Shown one piece after another: positions 1-9,652 of a stretch of 46,186 nt of DNA. The DNA is from Planctomycetia bacterium. Its GTDB lineage: Bacteria > Planctomycetota > Phycisphaerae > FEN-1346. Positions within the stretch are counted from its first letter, which is position 1, and each line of letters opens with the position of its first letter. The position numbers and the translations under genes are program-made. The DNA lies in assembly GCA_003170085.1 (NCBI GenBank), contig PMZT01000036.1:1-46186 (forward strand). Direction: 5' to 3'. Below the pieces are notes generated by a model, which ran no database searches, was not told where the DNA came from, and saw only the letters and a list, made by a program, of their open reading frames with translations.

Positions 1-25
1 CCCCCGGTAGACTGAAACAACGACA

Positions 26-52
26 GGGCGGCCACATGGGGCCGCCCCTACG
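26..52. repeat. Family B palindromic element, copy 1 (GGGCGGCC-ACATGG-GGCCGCCC-CTACG)
   Basis: Perfect 8-bp stem with 6-nt loop and CTACG tail; further copies at 30996, 31033 (inverted) and 40578. Confidence 0.8.
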
Positions 53-116
53 AAAGGAACCACCTGCCAGAATTCACGGCCACACCCCTGGGCGAGCAGG
101 ATTTTTGAAATACCCC

Positions 117-143
117 TTGCACGGGCACTGCTCTTGGTACAAT
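117..143 (+). promoter_or_regulatory. Possible sigma70-like promoter (TTGCAC-N15-TACAAT with TG extended -10)
   Basis: TTGCAC at 117-122, TGG TACAAT ending at 143; spacing is short (15), so tentative. Confidence 0.3.
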
Positions 144-301
144 CACAGTATGCAAAAGGTGATGCTTGGCGACTTCGTTCGGCGTGGGGGGCGCGTCGCC
201 CGGCGGATTCGGCACCCCATAAGATACGACACCTCGGAAGCCTTCACCCCGTTGTAGAAACTGGAAGCATACGTGTCTCCCGTAGCGGCCAGGAACGCGC
301 C

Positions 302-955
302 ATGAGCACGCGAATACTTCTGGCAGACGATCACAAGATGGTGCGGGCGGGATTCCGCCACCTTCTTGCGACCAACCCCGACATGGAAGTCGTTGCCGAG
401 GCCGACAACGGCCGCGAGGCCGTGCGGCTGGCGGCGGCGCACCGCCCGGACGTCGTTCTCATGGATATCACGATGCCGGAGCTGAACGGCATCGAGGCCA
501 CGCGCCAGATCCGCAAGGCCACGGAGGCGATCAAGGTCCTGATCCTTTCGGTGCACGGCACGGCGGTACACGTGATCGCCGCCCTGCAAGCGGGGGCCTC
601 CGGATACCTTCTCAAGGACGCCGATGCCGAGGAGCTCTTCACCGCCATCCGGGCCATGATCGCAGGTCATGTCTACCTGTCCCCGGAAGTGGCCGATGTC
701 GTGGTCCACGGGTGTGCGAGCGGAGAGAGCAACGAGTGCCTGGCGGCCCTGGCCACGATCTCGCCGCGAGAGCGGGAGGTGCTCCAACTGCTGGCCGAAG
801 GGTTGGGCTCGAAGGAGATTGCGGCGAAGCTGCACGTGAGCATCAAGACGGTCCAATCGCACCGCGAGCGGCTGATGGACCGGCTGGACATCCACAACGT
901 GGCGGGGCTGACGAAGTTCGCCATCCGCCACGGCCTTACAACGTCCGACGCCTGA
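302..955 (+). CDS. NarL/FixJ (LuxR-type) response regulator
   Basis: REC domain (ILLADDHKMVRAGF..VVLMDITMPELNGIEA..LLKDA) plus LuxR HTH (LSPRERE-type ISPREREVLQLLAEGLGSKEIAAKLHVSIKTVQSHRERLMDRL). Confidence 0.93.
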   Translation: MSTRILLADDHKMVRAGFRHLLATNPDMEVVAEADNGREAVRLAAAHRPDVVLMDITMPELNGIEATRQIRKATEAIKVLILSVHGTAVHVIAALQAGASGYLLKDADAEELFTAIRAMIAGHVYLSPEVADVVVHGCASGESNECLAALATISPREREVLQLLAEGLGSKEIAAKLHVSIKTVQSHRERLMDRLDIHNVAGLTKFAIRHGLTTSDA

Positions 956-1165
956 CCTCCCTGCGGTAATTTGCGCTGATTCGCAGGGTTTCCCCTAGCC
1001 CTTCCTCATCGTTCCCCCCTAACAGATTACGCATCCTTTGGCTGCGCCAGACCGTAGTTCCCCGCATTTACAGCCGCCCGTAAAGGGCCGATACTAAGAG
1101 ATGTCGTGGCAGTGCGTAGCGTAATTGGCTGCCGCACTGGCGGCACAGGCAGAGGGGGCCGAGTC

Positions 1166-2368
1166 ATGCGTACTCCAATAGGTCAACAAGGTGCAGGGCC
1201 AATAGGCGGCAGGAAGATCCGGTCGTGGGCCAGCGATGTTCTAAGGCTTGTCGCGGTCCTTCATCCCGCCGGAATCCTCCTCCTGGACACCGAATCGCGG
1301 ATTACCTGGGCAAGCCCCCGTGCCCGGGCGCTGCTGGACCTCGGCCCGGAAGGCATCGGCCGCCTCCCTGGCGCCGCATTGCACCTCCTGGATGCGCAGG
1401 GCCTGCCCCTCACGGAAAGCCAGTTGCCCCAGGCGCGCGTAACGGTCGCCGGCCAGGTGATCCGCGGCATGCGCTACGCGACCACGCGGGCCGATGGTTC
1501 GCTGGTGCTCCTGCGTGTCACCGGCGCCCCCCGACGGAGCAGTTCCGGCCTGATCACGCGCATCCTCCTGGTTCTCGAAGATATCAGCCGCGAGGCCGTG
1601 ATGGAATCGCACCTGGCGCGGACCCAGCAGATTCAAGCGGCGGGCATCCTGGCGAGCGGCCTTGTCCACGACTTCAATAACGAACTGACGGTCATCAAGG
1701 GCTCCGCCGAGCTCCTGCGCGACACACCGGCCAACGCCCCCGAGCGGGCGGAGCGGCTGGGCACCATCGCGGGCGCCGCCGACCGCTGCGCGTCGCTGGC
1801 CCAGCGACTCCTGAAGTACTGCCGGCGACAGAAGCCGGAGGTCGAGGCCCTGGACGTCAACCAGGTCGTGTGCAACCTGGCCAAGCCGCTCGCACGCGTC
1901 CTCGGTGGCCACATTGCCCTGACGGTCACGCCGGCGGCAACGGAGAGTTGCATTGCCGCGGACCCGGTCATGCTGGAGGGCGCCATCCTCAACCTGGCGA
2001 TCAACGCCCGCGACGCCATGGCCGACGGCGGGCGGCTGAAGATCGAGACCCGCACCGTTTGCGGCGGCGACGATGGCGCGGCCGGCCGGACCGACGCGCC
2101 CGACCGCCCCTACGTCATGCTCATCGTATCCGACACCGGCAAGGGCATGGACCTCCCGACCCAGCAACGGGCGTTCGATCCGTTCTTCACGACCAAGGCC
2201 GAGGGAACGGGCCTCGGCCTGGCCATGGTCCGGAACTTCGTGCGGGAAACCGGCGGGTTCGTCTCCGTGAAGTCGGAACCGGGGAAGGGAACCACCTTCC
2301 GTATCTGTCTTCCGTGCCTTTCGGCGCTCGTAGCGCCCGCGAAAGTGGCCGTAACGGTCCCTGCCTGA
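1166..2368 (+). CDS. PAS-type sensor histidine kinase
   Basis: H-box GLVHDFNNELTVIKG, N-box NLAINARDAM, G-boxes DTGKGM / GTGLGLAMV; start chosen at the ATG at 1166 inside the longer ORF. Confidence 0.9.
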   Translation: MRTPIGQQGAGPIGGRKIRSWASDVLRLVAVLHPAGILLLDTESRITWASPRARALLDLGPEGIGRLPGAALHLLDAQGLPLTESQLPQARVTVAGQVIRGMRYATTRADGSLVLLRVTGAPRRSSSGLITRILLVLEDISREAVMESHLARTQQIQAAGILASGLVHDFNNELTVIKGSAELLRDTPANAPERAERLGTIAGAADRCASLAQRLLKYCRRQKPEVEALDVNQVVCNLAKPLARVLGGHIALTVTPAATESCIAADPVMLEGAILNLAINARDAMADGGRLKIETRTVCGGDDGAAGRTDAPDRPYVMLIVSDTGKGMDLPTQQRAFDPFFTTKAEGTGLGLAMVRNFVRETGGFVSVKSEPGKGTTFRICLPCLSALVAPAKVAVTVPA

Positions 2369-2434
2369 GCGAGCAGGCGCGGGAATCCGTGTATGTCGAT
2401 GCTTGAGGGAGCTTACGAACAAGGGGAAATTGCC

Positions 2435-3259
2435 ATGCAACACCGAGTGCACCAGACGCACACGTGGACGAGTTCCGTGCAGCTTGCCTCAGACACCCTG
2501 GCCCAGACCTGGCAGAAGTACACTCAGAACCGGCGCGTGAGGCTGCGCAACCTGCTCGTGGAGCACTACCTGGCCTATGCGGTCGCGACGAGCGAGCGGT
2601 TCTGCCAGGGCCTGCCCCGCGGGGTCGGTGTCGACGAGACGATCTCGGCGGGCGTGGCCGGCCTGACCGCGACCGTCGAGTCGTTCAACCCCGGCTGCGG
2701 CGTGAAGTTCGAGACGTATTGCTACGCGCGTATTCACGGGGCGATTCGCGATGCCCTGCGGCAGTCGGACTGGCTGCCGCGGTCGCTCCGCCGCGACCTC
2801 CGCCATTGGCAATCCGCCCGCGACCAGCTTCACATGCGGCTCGGCCGCCCTCCGGAGACCGGCGAACTGGCCGATTCGCTGGGCCTGTCGCGGCCCGAAT
2901 GCGAGGCCCTTGCCCGGCACGCCAGGATCACCAAACTGACCAGCCTTGACGCCACGGCCCTGGGTGCCGGCCGGGACCAGCCGGTTCCCCAGCGAGACCT
3001 GGTGGCCGACGACCGTGTCGGAAGCCCCGCCGGCCGGTTCCAGGCGGCGGACCTCAAGCGGCTCATCACCCGAGGTTGCACGGACGCCGAGCGCCAGATC
3101 CTTATCCTCTATTACTTCGAAAAGACGACGATGAGGGAGATCGGCCTGGTGCTGGGCATGACCGAGTCGCGTGTCAGCCAGTTGCACCACAGCGTGATCG
3201 GGCGCCTGCGCACCAATCTGGCGGGGCGAGAGCGCGAGTTTCTGCCGCTGGAGAATTAG
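2435..3259 (+). CDS. Sigma-70 family factor, FliA/WhiG (sigma-28)-like
   Basis: VKFETYCYARIHGAIRDALRQSDWLPRSLRRD resembles FliA region 2; region 4 MREIGLVLGMTESRVSQLH; SD-like AAGGGGA 7 nt before the ATG. Confidence 0.87.
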   Translation: MQHRVHQTHTWTSSVQLASDTLAQTWQKYTQNRRVRLRNLLVEHYLAYAVATSERFCQGLPRGVGVDETISAGVAGLTATVESFNPGCGVKFETYCYARIHGAIRDALRQSDWLPRSLRRDLRHWQSARDQLHMRLGRPPETGELADSLGLSRPECEALARHARITKLTSLDATALGAGRDQPVPQRDLVADDRVGSPAGRFQAADLKRLITRGCTDAERQILILYYFEKTTMREIGLVLGMTESRVSQLHHSVIGRLRTNLAGREREFLPLEN

Positions 3260-3260
3260 G

Positions 3261-3331
3261 ACTACAACGCCACTTGGCGCGGCGGGTCTCCCGACCTGCC
3301 GCGCCAAGACTTAAGTGGCGCTGTCGTATTA
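3261..3331. repeat. Family A nested palindrome, copy 1
   Basis: actacaacgccacttggcgcggcgggtctcccgacctgccgcgccaagacttaagtggcgctgtcgtatta; inner and outer arms both pair. Confidence 0.75.
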
Positions 3332-3427
3332 GCGCTCCGTCACTATTGAAACCGTGAATGCAGGTGCCCCGCCGCGGCGCGAGAACCTCTCCCCTTCGCG
3401 CATCCACCCTCGTTCGTTCTCTTCACT

Positions 3428-3640
3428 TTACATCTGGCACCACTCGCGCATCGCTTGCTTCTCGTCGCCCTTGTATCGGGCTACGAGCAGCCAGTACATG
3501 GCCTTGCTCCCCCCGGGAGCGACGCCGCATTGTTTTTCGACGGCCAGTACCTGGTTGAGCTTGTTCTCCGCCTCCGCGTATCGCCCCGCGGCGCAGTCCG
3601 CCATCGCTTCGTTGGTCAACTGCTCATAAGGGTTTGCCAC
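3428..3640 (-). CDS. Small TPR-like protein (70 aa), GTG start
   Basis: Helical repeat-like sequence (NEAMADCAAGRYAEAENKLNQVLAVEKQ); AAGGA-type SD upstream. Confidence 0.65.
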   Translation of the reverse strand: MANPYEQLTNEAMADCAAGRYAEAENKLNQVLAVEKQCGVAPGGSKAMYWLLVARYKGDEKQAMREWCQM

Positions 3641-3679
3641 TTGCCTCTTCCTTTCGCAGGTTCTGACAACACGATGACG

Positions 3680-3967
3680 TTACCAAAGACCCATGCGCCT
3701 CTGCGCATCGCCTGTCGCCTTACCGCATTTATGCCGGCAGTCCTCGGAACAATAGCGGTCGCCCAGACTGCTCCCGGTAACAGCGGCTTCCGCGGAAGAA
3801 AGCGGCCGGCCACACCACGTACATTTTCCGCCCAATACGGCTGAGATCTTGTCAATACACTCGCGCTTCGAGCAAAACCATCGTTCCCCACCCGAGGAAT
3901 CGACGAACACCGGGCCATGGCCGTCGAACACCGTGCCGCACGCGGAACACGTCACTGACTTCGCCAT
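3680..3967 (-). CDS. Small zinc-ribbon / TRASH-like Cys-rich protein (95 aa)
   Basis: CSACG..WFCSKREC..CTWCG..YCSEDCRHKC; AAGGAG SD. Confidence 0.7.
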   Translation of the reverse strand: MAKSVTCSACGTVFDGHGPVFVDSSGGERWFCSKRECIDKISAVLGGKCTWCGRPLSSAEAAVTGSSLGDRYCSEDCRHKCGKATGDAQRRMGLW

Positions 3968-4104
3968 GAAACAACGCTCCTTTCCAAGGGGATAACCGCT
4001 CTCTGACAGCCGGCAGGTACGGCAGAGCCGGAATGGCCGGCAAGCGGGTCAAACGTTGTCATCCTCTTTCTTACGGTCATGGGCGATGACAAGAAGAAGC
4101 CGAT

Positions 4105-4356
4105 TCAGAGGAGATAGGGCGTCAGCTTCGTCATGCACGTGTCGCAAACGTTCCAGTCCGATTGCGAAAGACGTCCGTTGATGGCTTCGACGCGCCAGGA
4201 ATCATAGGAACTGCCTCCCAGGCCCATCATCTCCAGCAGATCCGGAACGAGTCCCTCCTTGAAGGGATTGAAACCGTCGCGAACGGCCGCACTCATGTCT
4301 TGCGCCTTGACAATCGCGCCCATGCCCGGCGTGTTGCAGAGATCACAGATAGCCAC
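4105..4356 (-). CDS. Small protein with paired CxxC motifs (83 aa)
   Basis: CDLC..CDTC; strong AAGGAG SD. Confidence 0.65.
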   Translation of the reverse strand: MAICDLCNTPGMGAIVKAQDMSAAVRDGFNPFKEGLVPDLLEMMGLGGSSYDSWRVEAINGRLSQSDWNVCDTCMTKLTPYLL

Positions 4357-4439
4357 ATCTTTCTCCTTTTACCTGCCGGGTGGCGCGGGCCAGGCGCGCG
4401 GGGATCGCGTCGCCGGCCTCTTCCCGTTCGGCCTTTTTT

Positions 4440-4940
4440 TCACAAGTCAGCCTTCATCCCCTTCAGGTTCCGCTTGGCTCTTTCGTTGTCCGGATTCACC
4501 CTGACCGCCTTCTCAACCCATTGGATCCCTTCGCGAAGGTTGCCCTGCCGGGCCAGAACGACGCCGTAACTCATCAGGGTAAGATCATTGTAGGGGTTCA
4601 GTTCAAACGCCTTGCGGTACTGCCTTGCCGCCGTGGGCATGTCTCCCCGGCTTGCGGCCGCATCGCCTTGTTGGGCTTCCCGAACGGACTGGCAGAGAAT
4701 CTCAATGTCGCCGATCGGCAACTTGCGCACGAGGTTCAGGTCTGTTTCGTCCAGGGAGACAATCGCCGGAGCCTCGTCTCCCTTCTTCTCCTTTATGATG
4801 ACTTGATACAAGAATGGGTTCAGATTACTGACCGCACATTTTCCCTTGGCGCCGAGTACGGCGAGGAACGCGCCGCCGCTTTTCCGAGCGCTTTCCCCGG
4901 TCCCTTCACTACCGCCCAGCCATTTATGCCACCAACCCAT
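4440..4940 (-). CDS. TPR-containing protein
   Basis: AARQYRKAFELNPYNDLTLMSYGVVLARQGNLREGIQWVEKAVRVNPDNERAKRNL; start chosen at MGWWHKW after AAGGAG. Confidence 0.72.
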   Translation of the reverse strand: MGWWHKWLGGSEGTGESARKSGGAFLAVLGAKGKCAVSNLNPFLYQVIIKEKKGDEAPAIVSLDETDLNLVRKLPIGDIEILCQSVREAQQGDAAASRGDMPTAARQYRKAFELNPYNDLTLMSYGVVLARQGNLREGIQWVEKAVRVNPDNERAKRNLKGMKADL

Positions 4941-5048
4941 TCTCATTCTCCTTTCGGGTTGCCCAGCGCGAGGCGGCAGCCGCGCGGCTTGTCCGCCGCG
5001 GCTCGACACCCGGGTTCGGCATTCCGCGGACTGTCCGCACCCTTGCGC

Positions 5049-6185
5049 TCATAGCTTACGGCAGTGCTCCAGCGTTGCTTTTGCTCCTTCCTTGTGCTCC
5101 TTTTTCTCCGCGACAATCGTTGCCAGCCTGGCGATTTCTCCCGCAAACTGATGCCACGGCGCTTTCAGCGCATGCGTCGCGATTTTGCCCTGACGAAGCG
5201 CGGCCTCGTGCACACAGGCCATCTCCATCGTTCGCTTCAGGGTTTCCCACCGATCGGGATAGCAGTAGACCCAACACATGACTCGGCCGGCAGTCACTCG
5301 GGGTGAAGGAACGTCCCCCTCCGCCCGCGCCCCCCAGAAGCCTTGGAGAAAGCTCGCCAACCCCAGGAAGGGACGAAGTTCACCGGGCCATGCCATCAAG
5401 GTGTCGATCGCCTCTTCCTCCTCCCACCCTCGCAGCACGTTCATCAGGGCGCCTCCCAAGATGGCGTAAAGGGCGTAGAACTTCGCCCATTCCTGGGCCA
5501 TCTCCGCATTCGCTTGAGCGAGAGCTACCTGGAGCGCCGTGTTCACGTCAGCGTGCATGCCAATACTGTCAAGCATGATCTGTCCCGCGCGTTTCGCGCG
5601 GGCCGATAGGATACGCTGCATTTCGTCGGAAATGACCTTACCCACGACGTGAATGGCGTGCAGGCGTACGGTGTGTGCCTTATCCGCCGTGTCTGCCGCC
5701 AAGATCACTTCCCCGGTGGGATTTAAGGCGGCCTTTCGCACTTGGGCCTCGGCTACGGAGAGGGGTTCCGCAAGCACCGCCTTCACGTGGCTCTGGATTC
5801 CATCCAAGCGGGCCTGCCTCTCTTGTTTGAATCCCGTAGCGTCCAGAAATTCGCGAATATCCGGCGCGTACTTGAGTCGAACCGGCAAATAAGGGACCGC
5901 CTCCTCCTTGGAAAGTCCCGCACGGCGGCAAGCACGAGCGAGGGTACTCTCGGCCCCCCACGGGCCGATCCGCATAAGAGCAATCGCCACAAAGCCGACA
6001 ACCGCGCCCCCCACGCCAGCAAGAATGCCGGTTCCCGGCGATTCAAAGGCGGTCATACCCGCGAATCCAAGGATTCCGGTCGCCAGGGGAATCCACCGTC
6101 CTCGCCATCGGTCCAGCCGTGCCTCAACCCGCGGCATGGCCTGTTTGAATTCCTCGGGAGTCCGGGATGTTCCGCCATCGTTCAT
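5049..6185 (-). CDS. Hypothetical protein with N-terminal transmembrane hairpin
   Basis: 378-aa ORF; hydrophobic WIPLATGILGFAGM..GILAGVGGAVVGFVAIALM followed by a long soluble domain. Confidence 0.65.
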   Translation of the reverse strand: MNDGGTSRTPEEFKQAMPRVEARLDRWRGRWIPLATGILGFAGMTAFESPGTGILAGVGGAVVGFVAIALMRIGPWGAESTLARACRRAGLSKEEAVPYLPVRLKYAPDIREFLDATGFKQERQARLDGIQSHVKAVLAEPLSVAEAQVRKAALNPTGEVILAADTADKAHTVRLHAIHVVGKVISDEMQRILSARAKRAGQIMLDSIGMHADVNTALQVALAQANAEMAQEWAKFYALYAILGGALMNVLRGWEEEEAIDTLMAWPGELRPFLGLASFLQGFWGARAEGDVPSPRVTAGRVMCWVYCYPDRWETLKRTMEMACVHEAALRQGKIATHALKAPWHQFAGEIARLATIVAEKKEHKEGAKATLEHCRKL

Positions 6186-6590
6186 GGGTGTTCCCCCTTA
6201 CCCGCCTAATCATGCTGAGATGGATCTGCATAGGCAATTTCCGCAGGCCACGTATATAACTAGCCCATTGTAGGTATCTCTGACTTCACCCCGATCTCCC
6301 GGTGCGGCGGCTGGAGTGGCGGGACCGAAGAACCTGGCGAAGTTGCTCCGGGCGCGGGCGCCTTCGCCCGGCCGGGGCGGCGGACGCGCCCCCGTCGGCC
6401 GGCCTCAGGGTGTCATGCGCTTCCCGCAACGGTTTTGCCCCCCTCCTCAACGGTGCCAACTCAGCCGCTTGGACGCAACCCTATGCTCGCCCGGAAGCAT
6501 AGGCATCGAATTCGGCCTTTACAAGTACATTCCGGCCGCCGCCCGTCTATTTTACTTTGTATCCCACAAGAAGACGATGCACATGGTACC

Positions 6591-7844
6591 ATGGAAAATG
6601 GCAGAGCGATTGAGATCCTCCGGGTCGAGGACAGCCCCGCCAACGTGCGGCTGACCCAGGGAGCAATCCGAATGGCTGAGCCCGTCACCCGCATCCTGCT
6701 CGTCGGGGATAGCCCGCCCGATGCGCAGCTCTTGCGCGCGATCCTCGCCGAGCCCGACGTCGTTCGTTATGAGGTCACCCACGTCCAGCGCCTGACCGAG
6801 GCCGTGCGGTATCTCCAGGCCGACCGCTTCGACATCACCTTGCTGGACCTCTCGCTCCCCGACAGCCAAGGCATGGAAACGGTGCGGAACATCCGCCGCG
6901 AGGCGCCGGGCGTGCCCATCGTGGTCCTGACGGGCCTCGATGACGAGACCCTGGGCATCGCCGCCGTCCGCGAAGGCGCCCAGGACTACCTCGTCAAGGG
7001 CCAGTCCGACCGCCGTCTCCTCGTGCGGGCCATCCGCTACGCCATCGAACGCCACCGGGCCGAGGAGGCCCTGGCGCGGTATCGCGACCACCTGGAAGAG
7101 CTCGTGGTCCAGCGGACCGAGGCGCTGGCGGCCACGAACGCCGTCCTCCAGGAACAGATCGTCGAACGCGCGCGGGCCGAAGAGGCCCTCGATGCCGCCC
7201 GCCACAAACTCGAAACCGAGCGCGAGCGCCAGCGCCTGAGCCTCGCCAGCGAACTCCACGATTCCGTCGGCCAGGAACTCATCGGCATGAAGTTCACGCT
7301 CGAGCGCGTCATGGCCACCTCCAAGGCCGGCCTGACCGACAGCGCGCTGGCCGGCATGAAGGAAGCCGTCAGTCAGTGCTCCGATCTCATACGCGAGGTA
7401 CGGGCGATTTCGCACGGCCTCTATCCGCCGGCCCTCCGCGCCTTCGGCCTCACCCAGGCCCTCAAGCACGTTGGCGGCGATGGCCAGCAGGGTATTCCGG
7501 TGGTGGTGACCACCGATGCGGCCCTTGAAGCAGCACGCTTCCCCAACGATATCGAGATCACTCTGTACCGCATCACCCAGGAGGCCCTGCTGAACGCGCA
7601 GCGGCACAGCCGCGCCACACGCATCGCCATCCATCTGGGGTGCGATGGCGACCACGCCGTCCTGACCATCACCGACGACGGCGTAGGCTTCAGCCCGGAC
7701 AAGGTAGCCGGCCGCGGGCTAGGATTCATCTCGATGAACGAGCGTGTGGCCAACCTCGGCGGCACGTTCAACGTCCGTTCGGAGCCGGGCGAGACGCGGA
7801 TCGAGGTGCGGGTGCCCTCGCAGGCCTGCGCCACGCATGAATAA
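6591..7844 (+). CDS. Response-regulator/histidine-kinase hybrid (REC + HisKA_3/HATPase_c)
   Basis: REC (LLDLSLPDSQGMETV..VVLTG..DYLVKG); LASELHDSVGQELIGMKFTLE; ITDDGVGF..GRGLGFISMNERV; true start may be ATG 6672. Confidence 0.88.
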   Translation: MENGRAIEILRVEDSPANVRLTQGAIRMAEPVTRILLVGDSPPDAQLLRAILAEPDVVRYEVTHVQRLTEAVRYLQADRFDITLLDLSLPDSQGMETVRNIRREAPGVPIVVLTGLDDETLGIAAVREGAQDYLVKGQSDRRLLVRAIRYAIERHRAEEALARYRDHLEELVVQRTEALAATNAVLQEQIVERARAEEALDAARHKLETERERQRLSLASELHDSVGQELIGMKFTLERVMATSKAGLTDSALAGMKEAVSQCSDLIREVRAISHGLYPPALRAFGLTQALKHVGGDGQQGIPVVVTTDAALEAARFPNDIEITLYRITQEALLNAQRHSRATRIAIHLGCDGDHAVLTITDDGVGFSPDKVAGRGLGFISMNERVANLGGTFNVRSEPGETRIEVRVPSQACATHE

Positions 7845-8084
7845 CAATCGGGTGGCACGGCCTCTGTCAAAGGTGCTTGGAGGGTGACAGGCCCAGGCCA
7901 TCCACCAAGCGCCGGCCACCGCACATTACACCTCTCTGCATTTTTCCCTTGATTTAGCGCGGCATCGCAGTAGAAACTCTCTCTACCGTTGCTAAGCGTG
8001 ACCAGCGGCAGCCGGACGCCATCGGCAGCAGGGCAAGGCGCCTGGCGTGCTAATCCAAGGGTACATCTCGCGAAAGGACGAAAC

Positions 8085-9518
8085 ATGGCCAACGGGAATC
8101 TCCCAAGCTACCTCGCCTCAGCCAAGCCTAACCCGATGCAGAATCGACTGCCGTGGTACAAGAACACGGCCCAGGTGTACGCGGGAATCATGCTGTGGTT
8201 CGTATTCTGGCAACAGATCCCCTTGGGGGCGGGGGGAGATGGCTACAGTAAGTTCGCCGGCGGCACGCTGGCCCAGGGGCTCGGGGTGGCCTTCCTCGGC
8301 CTGATCGCGGCCGCCCTCATCTGCCACTTCCTCTTCTATCTCGTGCCGGGCATGCTGGGCATGAAGACCGGGCTGCCCCTTTATATCGTGGGCACTTCCA
8401 CTTACGGTGCGCAGGGCGGGTTCCTGATGCCCGGCTTGCTGATGGGCGTGCTTCAGTTCGGCTGGCTGGCGGTGAACGGCTACTATGCGGGCTTGCTGCT
8501 GGTCATGCCGTTCCTTGACAAGGCGGAGCTCTCCGTGCCGCACCTGGTCGTGTCGACGGTGTGGATCATCCTGGGCGCTTTCATGGGCGTCAAGGGGATC
8601 AAGTACGTGGCGAGCGTGGCCAGCTTCCTGCCGCTCATCCCGCTGGCCATCCTGATCGTCCTGCTGGTGGCGACGATCGGCGGCATCGGTAACTTTGACA
8701 ACCAGGCGCTGGTCAAGGCGGGCGAGACGTCCACGCCCGCAGCGGTCGGCGTTCAGCCGGCCCTGTCGACGTTCGGCATTTTGGCGCTCCTGGCGACTTA
8801 TGTCGTCGGATTCTTTGCGACGGCCGGCGCCGCCGGCGCCGACTTCGGCATGAACAACCGTGGCGCCAAGGACGTGCACCTGGGCGGCCTCGTGGGCGTG
8901 GCCCTCTCAACCGTGTTCGCAGGCGGCGTGGCGCTTCTCATCGTGGCTGGCGCGTACGGAAGCGGCATCGTGACGAGCGGCGCCATCATGGAGCCGCCGC
9001 GTCTCATGGGCAACATCGTCGGTGACAAGACGGCGGCCGTGTTCATGTACCTGCTAGCCATCGCGGCATTCCCGCCGGCCTGTTTCTCCGCGTTCATCGC
9101 GGCCAATAGCTTCAAGACTGTGCTGCCGAGCGTGAAGCCTCTGATCTCGTGTGGTCTTGGATCGATTGTCGCCATCGGCCTGGTGATTATGGGATTGGCC
9201 GGCAAAGCGATCGTGGTGTTCTCAATCATCGGCGCTTCCTTCGGCCCCGTCTGCGGCGCCATGATGGCCGACTACCTCCTCTCCGGCTGCAAGTGGAACG
9301 GGCCACGGGCAGGCTTCAACCCCGCGGGCTGGATTTCGTGGATTCTCGGCTTTGCCGTGGGCGCGGCCGACTTCATCCCCGGCCTTGCCGGCCAGGTTCC
9401 GTGTCCGCCGGTAGCCGCCTTCATCGTGGGCTTCATTCTGTACGCGCTGCTGGCCAAGGCCGGCCTCCAAAGTAAGACCTTGCAGATGCCCGCGGCCACG
9501 GCGCAGCAGGCGTCATAA
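8085..9518 (+). CDS. NCS1-family cytosine/purine permease
   Basis: Polytopic protein with CodB-like features (WQQIPLGAGGDG, ADFGMNNRGAKDVHLGG). Confidence 0.82.
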   Translation: MANGNLPSYLASAKPNPMQNRLPWYKNTAQVYAGIMLWFVFWQQIPLGAGGDGYSKFAGGTLAQGLGVAFLGLIAAALICHFLFYLVPGMLGMKTGLPLYIVGTSTYGAQGGFLMPGLLMGVLQFGWLAVNGYYAGLLLVMPFLDKAELSVPHLVVSTVWIILGAFMGVKGIKYVASVASFLPLIPLAILIVLLVATIGGIGNFDNQALVKAGETSTPAAVGVQPALSTFGILALLATYVVGFFATAGAAGADFGMNNRGAKDVHLGGLVGVALSTVFAGGVALLIVAGAYGSGIVTSGAIMEPPRLMGNIVGDKTAAVFMYLLAIAAFPPACFSAFIAANSFKTVLPSVKPLISCGLGSIVAIGLVIMGLAGKAIVVFSIIGASFGPVCGAMMADYLLSGCKWNGPRAGFNPAGWISWILGFAVGAADFIPGLAGQVPCPPVAAFIVGFILYALLAKAGLQSKTLQMPAATAQQAS

Positions 9519-9559
9519 GTCAGGATGCGGCGAAAGCCTATGTAGCACCCGTCCGACAA

Positions 9560-9597
9560 GGCCGTGGCTCGCCCTCGCGGGTCACGGCCTCTTTCTT
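9560..9597 (+). terminator. Putative rho-independent terminator after NCS1 permease
   Basis: GGCCGTGgcTCGCCCTCGCGggtCACGGCC followed by TCTTTCTT. Confidence 0.6.
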
Positions 9598-9652
9598 GGC
9601 GATACTTGCGGGCGGCGCCGTGGTTCACTCTTATAATAGTAGGAGCCGGCTC

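Noticed and set aside
7845-8084. Riboswitch upstream of the NCS1 permease
   Set aside because: No recognisable purine, TPP or preQ1 consensus by eye; the segment is better explained by the family C repeat
9606-9637. Promoter TTGCGG-N20-TATAAT before the first Gfo/Idh gene
   Set aside because: TATAAT is good, but spacing is 20 and it would leave almost no leader; not enough support
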